A DNA stretch of 64,000 nt, taken from positions 186,001 to 250,000 of the forward strand of contig CP053689.1 of assembly GCA_013200995.1 (NCBI GenBank). Reading direction: 5' to 3'. The stretch comes from Arthrobacter citreus. Lineage in GTDB: Bacteria > Bacillota > Bacilli > Bacillales > Bacillaceae_G. Below the pieces are notes generated by a model, which saw only the letters and a program-made list of their open reading frames with translations, made no database searches and was not told where the DNA came from. The translations under genes were made by a program, and so were the position numbers. The stretch's first letter is position 1. Every line of letters starts with the position of its first letter. Positions 56,764-64,000 of the stretch are shown piece after piece.

Positions 56764-58221
56764 TTAATATTGTACAGCTGGCTTAATATACTTCTTTCGA
56801 TATTCATCCGCTTCTTTATTCCAGCCAGCATTTTCTAGACGAAGGATCCAATCTTGCGGCTCTAGGTAACGGAAAGGTCCTCCGGTTGCAAGTATTTCTC
56901 GCATTGGATCTTTTCCAACTCCATTTTTAGCGAGATTATCTTCCACCCATTTTGATAAACGGAGAAACATTTTCTCTACTACTTCCGGATAGTCCTTTGC
57001 CAAATTGACTGTCTGATAAGGATCATTTTCTAGATCATATAGAATAACATCATCAATATGATAGAATCCCTGGTGATACGTATAAAGGAAATACCATTTT
57101 CGATCAACCACAGCTCGTTGGCAGGCATACAATCCATGTTCTAGAACCAGATAATCTCGCCCCTCCATTTCTTCATCCTTTAGAATAGGCAAAAACGAAG
57201 TGCCATCCCAACCTGTTGGAACAGGTAATCCCAGCATTTCTGCTACAGTGGCCATAATATCCACATTATAAATAAAGTGATTAGTTACTTTCCCCTCTGC
57301 CATACCAGGAACCCGGATAATGAGTGGAATATGATGGACTGCTTTAGTTGCCATTCCATGCTCCAGGTAAGATCCTTGCTCTCCAAAAGACTCTGCATGA
57401 TCTGCCGTAATGATGAAACAAATCTCATCTTCAATTCCTAGTTCACGATAAGCATCAACGATTTGTCCAAGGTGTTTGTCCATATAGGAAATACCACCGT
57501 CATACCCATCTATCAACTTTTTAAAATCCTCCCGATTTTCAATTTCATATGGCATCGTATCCTTTGGGAGCGTACTGTAATCTTCTGTCCAATGCAGAAA
57601 TTTAGCCGACCGCGGAAATGAATCTTTCCGATGCATTTGAATAGCTGTCTCATCCGGAAATTCTTGAATTAAATTATCCGAAAATTGCTCCGCATACTCT
57701 TTCGGATAGGTATAGGCCGAATGCGGGTCCCAATATTGAATATGAAGAAAATAGTTATCATCGGCACCATGCTTTTTGATCCATGGTAGAACTGCATTAT
57801 TTACTTCATGAGCATCTTCTGTACCACCTTTTAACGTATGGGTATGAACTTCATCCCACCCTGCGAAAAACCACCAGGCATGATGTCGATCACCAAAAGA
57901 AGAAAAGGTAATAGTACGGTGATTCGCTTCACGTAAATATCTCGTAAAGAATGGCATCTCTTTACTATGGAAATCCCCTTCTGGATAATAAAACTTACAG
58001 CCAGGTCCCCAATGTGTTAAAGCTCCATGATTAATTCCGAAGCGCCCTGAAATAAAACTAGACCGAGCGGGTACACATGGAGACGAAGCACAATACATCT
58101 GGTTAAACAGAACCCCTTGACTAGCTATTTTATCAATATTAGGGCTTGTGTTCCGTGCATACCCATAGCATCCTAAATGATCTGGTCGAAGTGAGTCAAT
58201 ATCAAAATAAACAATTCTCAT
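56764..58221 (-). CDS. Type I (formylglycine-dependent) sulfatase
   Basis: 485-residue cytoplasmic-type sulfatase: no signal peptide. The modification motif CxPxR is intact (Cys49-Val-Pro-Ala-Arg53, in SSPCVPARSSFISGR); the Cys would be oxidised to formylglycine by a sulfatase-maturating enzyme not encoded here. Metal ligands are visible at the start (VYFDIDSLRPDH) and in TADHAESFGEQG. Upstream on the same strand lie a two-component system and a NitT/TauT-type importer, and downstream a GH20 hexosaminidase. This context suggests removal of sulfate from imported sulfated sugars or other sulfate esters. Confidence 0.87.
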   Translation of the reverse strand: MRIVYFDIDSLRPDHLGCYGYARNTSPNIDKIASQGVLFNQMYCASSPCVPARSSFISGRFGINHGALTHWGPGCKFYYPEGDFHSKEMPFFTRYLREANHRTITFSSFGDRHHAWWFFAGWDEVHTHTLKGGTEDAHEVNNAVLPWIKKHGADDNYFLHIQYWDPHSAYTYPKEYAEQFSDNLIQEFPDETAIQMHRKDSFPRSAKFLHWTEDYSTLPKDTMPYEIENREDFKKLIDGYDGGISYMDKHLGQIVDAYRELGIEDEICFIITADHAESFGEQGSYLEHGMATKAVHHIPLIIRVPGMAEGKVTNHFIYNVDIMATVAEMLGLPVPTGWDGTSFLPILKDEEMEGRDYLVLEHGLYACQRAVVDRKWYFLYTYHQGFYHIDDVILYDLENDPYQTVNLAKDYPEVVEKMFLRLSKWVEDNLAKNGVGKDPMREILATGGPFRYLEPQDWILRLENAGWNKEADEYRKKYIKPAVQY

Positions 58222-58291
58222 TAAAAAAACCTCCTGATTACTATGTTCATAAAGGATGGATAAAAAATAGACACTCTATTTCATTATCGAC

Positions 58292-58969
58292 CTATAAAAA
58301 TAAATGTGCCAAGTTCAAATCCTTTAAGGTTTTGACGATTTCTTTTGTTCGTGAAACACCGAATTTCTTTAATAAAGTGTTAATCTGAGACTTAATTGTA
58401 ACTACCTCTACCCTTCTCGCCTTAGCAATCTCATTTACCTTCATTCCTTTTAAAAAGAATTCAATTAATTGTCGTTCTGTGTTGGTAAGATTTGATATAT
58501 TGTGGATAAAGAAGAGTAGGCTTTTCTCAGACTGCTGCAATCGAATATATTCTTGCATAACCACTTGTTGAACCTTCTGATCAAGCAGGGAATTTCCCAT
58601 ATAAGCATTTCGAATATGAGCTAGTATATCTTTTTCCGAAATTCCCTTAACGATAAAATCAATAGCTCCTGTCCCCATCGCCATTAAGATTACTTCTTTT
58701 GTTTCATGAGCTGTCAGATAAATAATCTTTTCATTTTTATCCCAATCTCGTATTCTTTCAGAGGCTTTAATCCCAGCAATAGCGCTTTCCATTTCAATAT
58801 CCATTAGAATAATATCATGGTCTATTCTTTTAGCGAGTTCTACAATTTCTTTCCCACTGATTGCAGTAGCCACTACTTCCATGTCTTCTTGATTTTGAAG
58901 TAGTTCGGAAAGGTCTTCTACTAATAATTGGATATCATCCGCAATCATAATTTTAATTGGATAATTCAA
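58292..58969 (-). CDS. NarL/LuxR-type response regulator
   Basis: 225 residues. Receiver domain with Asp10/11 acidic pocket (IMIADD), phosphoacceptor Asp57 (ILMDIEM) and the Lys of VKG near 107. The C-terminal LuxR-type HTH reads NLTNTERQLIEFFLKGMKVNEIAKARRVEVVTIKSQI. The TTG start is 12 bp after the kinase stop. Pairs with the upstream histidine kinase; likely controls the sulfatase cluster. Confidence 0.85.
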   Translation of the reverse strand: MNYPIKIMIADDIQLLVEDLSELLQNQEDMEVVATAISGKEIVELAKRIDHDIILMDIEMESAIAGIKASERIRDWDKNEKIIYLTAHETKEVILMAMGTGAIDFIVKGISEKDILAHIRNAYMGNSLLDQKVQQVVMQEYIRLQQSEKSLLFFIHNISNLTNTERQLIEFFLKGMKVNEIAKARRVEVVTIKSQINTLLKKFGVSRTKEIVKTLKDLNLAHLFL

Positions 58970-58983
58970 TATTATTCACTTCT

Positions 58984-60480
58984 TTACCCATTAAATTTAG
59001 GCAGTAGTAAATAAAACCTACTTCCTTTCCCTTCTTCACTTTCAAAACGAAGGTTTCCAAAATGTTCTTTTGCAATTGTTTGAGAATAATGCAAACCCAT
59101 CCCCCAATTGTGATTAGAGTTTTTTGTAGAATAAAAAGGTTCATAAATTTTTTTCCAATCTTTTTTACTAATTCCACTCCCTTTATCCCTCACTTCAATG
59201 ACGGTATATTGACTTGAGTTATAACAATGTAATGAAACCCCTTCGTCAACAGTGGGATCAAAATCATTAACAGCTTCCTGTGCGTTAATTAACAAATTAT
59301 AAATAGCTTCACTTAAATGCACTTTATCTGCTAATAGGTTACATTGGATCTCTAAATCAACATTTACTGACTCTTCAGGATACTTCTGCGAAAATCGCTC
59401 AAGTGCACAATCTATGACGTCTTGTAATTTCACGGGAATCATATGAATGGCATTCGTTTTAACAGAACGATAAAGCTCTTCAATCCGTAAAAGAATATTT
59501 TCATTTTGCTGTGATAGGGTTTGAATATAATCCTTCAATTTTTCCAAATCAACATGTTCTTGCCTTACCGTAATATTTATTCTTTTAAATATCACACGGT
59601 TGACCAACAGCTGATTTTTCATACTATGCACAAAAACGGAGGTTCCCGTATTTATGGCGTCAAACTTTCGCTGAATTGTAATCTCTTCGCGACTTGAATT
59701 AAATTGTTCATGTGTGTACTTAAATAAACTTACAAAACCGGTTACGGCCAAGATCACATTAAGGACAACAATTGAAATGTATGAAGGAATTGACAAGACC
59801 GACTTAATATAATAGATTCCATTTTCATATAAGTATAATTGATACACTTGTGTAGGATCTTGACCGAAATAGAGAAGATATAACAAACTTAACGATAAAA
59901 TGAATGAAATAATTAAAATAAATTTTCTTTGAAAATATTTTACTTTGATCGAATATGCCTCAAAGATTAATAATGTTATCGATAGTATGATATAGAACCC
60001 AATTATCAGATTAGTCCCACTTGCAATTGCTTGTTTCAAAATCTCATTGTTGTTTGTAAGAAACCGAAATACATCCGGATAGTCTAGAATAATTAAGAAA
60101 ATAGGAATAAAGATGGTTATTCTTTTCACCCAGTAGTTTCTTTGCAGCCAAGGAATTAAAGAATAATGAAAAGCGATTAATGCAAGAAAAAGTGGAAATA
60201 AATATCTCCCTATTGCAATAGTTAGACCTAATTGATCTAGGGTGATTTGGAAATATTGAATTTTCAATTTCAGATCACTATTGAAATAAAAGAAATTCTG
60301 TAATTCCCTACTAATTCCACCTTTTTTCGCTATATAAAGGAGAATACCGGAGAGCATGATAGCGAGACTAATACACATACCAAATATATAAAACAATTCT
60401 TTATTCCTTTTTACAATCAGCACCATAATAGACGAAATGGTAAGAAAGATCATTAAGATAATGAGCATTGAGAATATCAC
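58984..60480 (-). CDS. Membrane histidine kinase with multi-helix sensor
   Basis: 498 residues. About eight membrane helices in the first 250 residues form the sensor, unlike kinases with a large external domain. The dimerisation region carries the candidate phospho-His285 (FVHSMKNQLL). ATPase boxes: N (YNLLINAQEAV), G1 (VRDKGSGIS), F (YEPFYSTKN) and G2 (NWGMGLHYS). The cognate regulator gene follows directly. A 10-bp inverted repeat (ACTAGTATCA, 60500-60509 and 60540-60549) lies just before its start. Confidence 0.87.
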   Translation of the reverse strand: MIFSMLIILMIFLTISSIMVLIVKRNKELFYIFGMCISLAIMLSGILLYIAKKGGISRELQNFFYFNSDLKLKIQYFQITLDQLGLTIAIGRYLFPLFLALIAFHYSLIPWLQRNYWVKRITIFIPIFLIILDYPDVFRFLTNNNEILKQAIASGTNLIIGFYIILSITLLIFEAYSIKVKYFQRKFILIISFILSLSLLYLLYFGQDPTQVYQLYLYENGIYYIKSVLSIPSYISIVVLNVILAVTGFVSLFKYTHEQFNSSREEITIQRKFDAINTGTSVFVHSMKNQLLVNRVIFKRINITVRQEHVDLEKLKDYIQTLSQQNENILLRIEELYRSVKTNAIHMIPVKLQDVIDCALERFSQKYPEESVNVDLEIQCNLLADKVHLSEAIYNLLINAQEAVNDFDPTVDEGVSLHCYNSSQYTVIEVRDKGSGISKKDWKKIYEPFYSTKNSNHNWGMGLHYSQTIAKEHFGNLRFESEEGKGSRFYLLLPKFNG

Positions 60481-60682
60481 CTTTTACGAATTGAGTGGTA
60501 CTAGTATCAGAAGGCGATATATTCCCTAATGATACTAGTTGAACCTATAGGGCCTTTAACAGATAGATTTACACCACTTCTCTTATAAATGAAATTTGCA
60601 AGGTATTACAGAAAAATAACCTATATAACAAACTTGATAGCCCTTTTATTGTCTTGACGAATCATTTTGACAGATAATCTCT
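60481..60682. promoter_or_regulatory. Gap before the kinase gene with a 10-bp inverted repeat
   Basis: ACTAGTATCA (60500-60509) and its inverted copy TGATACTAGT (60540-60549) flank a 30-base spacer 20 bp upstream of the kinase start. There is no T-run, so it is more operator-like than terminator-like. The kinase may therefore have its own promoter. Confidence 0.4.
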
Positions 60683-61699
60683 TTAATTTGCGGCATTCAG
60701 CATATTATCAAATAAAACATAGTCTTTTACAGGTCTCATCTCTTTTTTCTTAAGCCGCCCAGCTTCCACAAAGTTTTCCTCTTGCTTTTGATAGTACGCC
60801 TCTAATGTTCCATCCTTAATTCGCTTCACAAGCTCTTTTGTTGTAATCCATTCACCATCACCTGTTTGATCTAATACAGACTTTGGATCAACTGCAATTT
60901 CTTTTGCCACCCATTCTGCTACCTTATTTAAATGATCTACCCGGTAATCCATTCCTTTGAATAATCCTCTTGTAAATCTTTCTAAAAGATCTTTGTTCTT
61001 ATCAGAATAGCCTGGTTTCACTACCCAAGATGCAATTGATGGTGACTTGTCTGCATATCTCTTGTTATTAGATAACATCACGACATCCTTTCCCATCTCC
61101 TTTTTAATGGCGATTGTATTTGGTGACCATGTTGCTACCGCATCAACGCTACCAGAAATCATCGCGGTAACAATAGCGGATGCATCCATATTCATCAATT
61201 TTACATCATCTTGAGTTAAGCCAGCCTCTGCTAAAGTCAAATTTAAGATTGTTTCACTAGAAGTACCAGGAGCAACCGCGATCGTTTTTCCCTTTAAATC
61301 GTTAATCGATTTCACACCTTTTTTGACATTTCCAATAACTTCATCACCATTACCTAATTGGGAAAAGGCAAAAATATCTGCCTTTCCTTGAATTGGCAGA
61401 ACATGGGCACCAGGACCAATATAACCAATATCAATACTTCCTGACTCCAATGCAGCAATAATCGTTGGTCCATCGGCAAATTCTACTAATTTGACCTTTA
61501 TCCCTTCTTCTTTAAAGCTATCCGTTTTCATTCCAGCCACTACGGTATTTAAACTTGCATAGTTCGGCATATAGCCTACCTTTACCGTTGTCAGTTTCTT
61601 ATCTTCCTTTTTCTCTCCAGAAACACTTTCATTTCCTGAACAACCTACTAGGGCAATCATAAAAAGAGCGGAAATCATCAAACTAATAATTCTTTTCAT
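60683..61699 (-). CDS. NitT/TauT-family substrate-binding lipoprotein
   Basis: 338-residue periplasmic-binding-like protein anchored by lipid at Cys20 (lipobox ALVGC). The fold signatures VKVGYMPNYASL, ALESGSIDIGYIGPGAHV and GKTIAVAPGTSSETIL are those of SsuA/TauA/NrtA-type receptors. The ligand is probably a sulfonate, sulfate ester or similar small anion. Third gene of the permease-ATPase-receptor operon. Confidence 0.87.
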   Translation of the reverse strand: MKRIISLMISALFMIALVGCSGNESVSGEKKEDKKLTTVKVGYMPNYASLNTVVAGMKTDSFKEEGIKVKLVEFADGPTIIAALESGSIDIGYIGPGAHVLPIQGKADIFAFSQLGNGDEVIGNVKKGVKSINDLKGKTIAVAPGTSSETILNLTLAEAGLTQDDVKLMNMDASAIVTAMISGSVDAVATWSPNTIAIKKEMGKDVVMLSNNKRYADKSPSIASWVVKPGYSDKNKDLLERFTRGLFKGMDYRVDHLNKVAEWVAKEIAVDPKSVLDQTGDGEWITTKELVKRIKDGTLEAYYQKQEENFVEAGRLKKKEMRPVKDYVLFDNMLNAAN

Positions 61700-61746
61700 A
61701 TGTAGATTCTCCTTTTAAATAAAAATCTTGGAATTCTGGTAATCTA

Positions 61747-62538
61747 TCATTTTCTAACTTCTAGGTATTCTTTATAAACTTGACTCCAAATATAGTTCTT
61801 AGCATCTAAAAATTCTTTAGATAACTTCGATTCTTGAGTACGGGGGAATGGAATAGGTATATCTACTATTTCTTTTATCCGCCCCGGGCGAGCACTCATA
61901 ATAACTACCTTTTGCCCCAAAAGGATGGCTTCATCCACATCATGAGTAATAAAGAAACAGGTTTTTTGTTCCTTTTCCCATGTATGAAGTAGCTCTTCTT
62001 GGAGCTGGGTCCTCGTTTGTGCATCAAGAGCACCAAATGGTTCATCCATTAAAAGAACTGAAGGGTTTGCAGCATAGGCCCTTGCAATTGCAACACGCTG
62101 TTTCATTCCACCTGATAATTCTTTAGGATAATGATTAATGAAATCCTCTAAATCCACCATTCTTATATATTTCATGGCTAGTTCATCAGCTTCTTTTCCT
62201 TTAATTCCTTGCAGATGAATACCGAATAGAACATTTCCCTTTACCGTTAGCCAAGGAAATAGGGCGTATTGTTGAAACACAACTCCTCTTTCTGTTCCTG
62301 TACCTATAATCTCTTGGTTGTCGCAAAAGACCTTACCTGAAGTTGGCTTTTCCAATCCAGCTATAATATTCAGTAACGTGGACTTGCCACAACCTGAGGG
62401 ACCAACAACAGTGATGAACTCACTTTCCATTACATCTAGATTAATCCCGTTTAAAGCTGTTACTTCGCCATTACGAGATGGATACATCTTATGGAGACTT
62501 TCTATTTTTAATTTTACAGTTCTCTCTTTTCCTGCCAT
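61747..62538 (-). CDS. SsuB/TauB-type ABC ATPase
   Basis: 263-residue ATPase: Walker A GPSGCGKST, signature LSGGMKQRVAIARAY, Walker B VLLMDEPFGALD, and ITHDVDEA, all as in the nitrate/sulfonate/taurine family. GAGGAGG precedes the ATG. Its start lies 25 bases inside the permease gene, so translation is coupled. Confidence 0.9.
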   Translation of the reverse strand: MAGKERTVKLKIESLHKMYPSRNGEVTALNGINLDVMESEFITVVGPSGCGKSTLLNIIAGLEKPTSGKVFCDNQEIIGTGTERGVVFQQYALFPWLTVKGNVLFGIHLQGIKGKEADELAMKYIRMVDLEDFINHYPKELSGGMKQRVAIARAYAANPSVLLMDEPFGALDAQTRTQLQEELLHTWEKEQKTCFFITHDVDEAILLGQKVVIMSARPGRIKEIVDIPIPFPRTQESKLSKEFLDAKNYIWSQVYKEYLEVRK

Positions 62539-63344
62539 CCTGTTAACCTCCTCTCAAGAAGTTTCACGAGCCACTCAAAGATCAACCCAATAATACCAAC
62601 AAGAATAATGTATAAAAGCATTGATGATGACTCAAATGTGTTGTTTAACGCTCGAATTCTCATACCTAAACCAGCAGATGCACCGGTTGATTCAGCCGCA
62701 ATTAATGATGTTAATCCAACCGCAGTCCCTAAACGAATCGCCGTCATAATGAACGGCAGTGAAGCAGGAGCAATTACTTTCAAAAAGATATCTCTGTCTT
62801 TTGAACCTAAAACCTTTGCTGCTTTAATTAAGTAAGGGTCAATATTTCGTACCCCTTGATAAATCGTTATGGACATTGTTAAAAAAGTTGCTATAGTAAT
62901 AACTATAATTTGCGGGGTACGCCCAACTCCTGCTGAGATAACAATCAGTGGCACATACGCAAGAGGTGGAATATTTCGGATAAATTGAATCCAAGGTTCA
63001 ATGATAAACCGGATTGGTCGATACCATGCCATCAGTACAGCAACAGGAAGTGAAATAATAAAACCAAGGGCAAATCCTGATAAAACAGAAATTAAACTAC
63101 TGACAATATCACTCCAAAAGACACCGCGTTGAATCATCGTCCCAATAGATTCCGTGACTTTGATAATATTCGGAAAGCTCCTTGATGTGGACGGAATATA
63201 GGACAATATGGTCCAAAAGATAATTGCGGTAGAAAACGATAACAGTAACCAACCCTTACTAGGAATTTTTTCTACCCAGGGTAAATTTGGTTTGACTTTA
63301 GCTTTTCGATTTGATGTATTTCTAATTCGTGTATCCGCTTCCAT
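62514..63344 (-). CDS. SsuC/TauC-type ABC permease
   Basis: 276-residue permease with six membrane helices and the binding-protein-dependent transport signature (AAKVLGSKDRDIFLKVIAPASLPFIMTAIRLG), typical of SsuC/TauC. I chose the ATG at 63344 after AGGTGG; the frame is open another 44 codons but they look non-coding. First gene of the importer and of the whole minus-strand cluster down to 53.3 kb. Confidence 0.87.
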   Translation of the reverse strand: MEADTRIRNTSNRKAKVKPNLPWVEKIPSKGWLLLSFSTAIIFWTILSYIPSTSRSFPNIIKVTESIGTMIQRGVFWSDIVSSLISVLSGFALGFIISLPVAVLMAWYRPIRFIIEPWIQFIRNIPPLAYVPLIVISAGVGRTPQIIVITIATFLTMSITIYQGVRNIDPYLIKAAKVLGSKDRDIFLKVIAPASLPFIMTAIRLGTAVGLTSLIAAESTGASAGLGMRIRALNNTFESSSMLLYIILVGIIGLIFEWLVKLLERRLTGWQEKREL

Positions 63345-64000
63345 TCTGTTAACCACCTGCCTCAATAAAATAATTGAATTAAAAATATAGTAGCACCGCC
63401 ATTGTTTACTGAATAGTATTAATTTTCTTACAACCTTCTGTTGAATCCGTAATGCTAACAAAAACCTTAACACCAAATACCACTAATCCTTTTCATTTTA
63501 AAAGCATTATTAAAGGAAGCGTGTTGACTTGTCATAGAATATTTAAGTAGAACTTTTATATAAATTTATTTCTTTATTCTAACTTCCGTCTATAGTTGGT
63601 TTGTACTACATAATGTAGGGACTCGAGAATAATTGGGTATAAGAAGTTGCATTATTAAGACCTAGATAATCCTAGTATTCCAAGACCTTTCTTAAATACC
63701 TTTTTCTAGTTTTTTTTAGTCTGTCTACTCGACAAGGGTAAGACCAATTTATAATTTGGGTTTATATCATACACTTTCGACTTCCATTGGCTCAACCTTA
63801 GAATTACTTGTCCATTCTGCAGATAAGAACGTCCTTACTATCTGAATTATTAGGTGGAGTATTTAGTTCATTCGGTAATTTAATTTTTAATTGGTGGAAA
63901 GCCACCCATTTTATATAAGTACTCACCAAACTCTGTTAGCAGAGGACTTTGTCTTATTCCACAAGAATGAAAATTCCAATCCAGTCCGATGGATTTTTTT
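63345..64000. other. Leader region of the importer operon with two dispersed repeats
   Basis: No gene seen. 63589-63633 is the inverted partner of 4831-4875. 63949-64000 is the second copy of the 52-bp hairpin-terminated repeat found at 35492-35543 and runs to the window edge. The importer promoter must lie between, but no clear pair of boxes was fixed. Confidence 0.5.

Overview
The window is low-G+C DNA of a spore-forming Bacillales bacterium (Bacillaceae or a Lysinibacillus-like Planococcaceae). The signs are a CwlJ-type spore cortex hydrolase, an HBsu-type HU protein, a YkvS/DUF2187 protein, canonical AGGAGG ribosome binding sites with many TTG and GTG starts, and long A/T-rich intergenic stretches. 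Three DNA segregation loci, a RadC protein, insertion sequence relics and many decayed genes point to a large plasmid or plasmid-derived accessory region. No replication initiator, rRNA, tRNA or CRISPR array was seen.

Layout. 0-4.5 kb: a ParA ATPase with a ribbon-helix-helix partner, then a ParM-like actin ATPase with a small partner, then a lipoprotein. 5-29 kb: three large paralogous secreted S8 proteases, each with a C-terminal dockerin-like calcium-binding module. Among them lie a XerS-like recombinase, a MntA/HepT toxin-antitoxin pair, a DrrAB-like efflux pump with a divergent TetR regulator, a dead IS1182-family transposase, an IS200 relic and a TPR-type HTH regulator resembling RNPP peptide receptors. 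29-39 kb: HU, a GH25 lysozyme, CwlJ, a second actin-type segregation operon with a tandem 10-bp repeat array, an HTH regulator, and RadC beside a G+C-rich, hairpin-rich non-coding region. 38.6-44.6 kb: a thioesterase, a broken GH1 glucosidase, an MFS exporter with a MarR regulator, two VOC proteins, a nitroreductase and a second MarR. 45-48.5 kb: a MacB/YknXYZ-type ABC export operon. 48.6-51 kb: remains of PrsA, a response regulator and unidentified genes. 52.7-63.3 kb: a run of minus-strand genes for a NitT/TauT-type importer, a histidine kinase, a response regulator, a sulfatase, a GH20 hexosaminidase and a YidH-like protein.

How it may work together. The minus-strand proteases 2 and 3 and the TPR/HTH regulator share an unusual promoter layout: TTGA-N9-TCAA (TCAT at the regulator), with ATTTTGACA embedded, exactly 21 bp from a TATAAT -10 box. 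This suggests an autoregulated, cell-density-type protease regulon and is the strongest new observation here. The 53-63 kb cluster looks like a sensor-controlled system for scavenging sulfated amino-sugar polymers. Several operators (two MarR, one TetR) can be read directly as palindromes beside their genes. Functions are assigned from motif recognition only; no database search was run.
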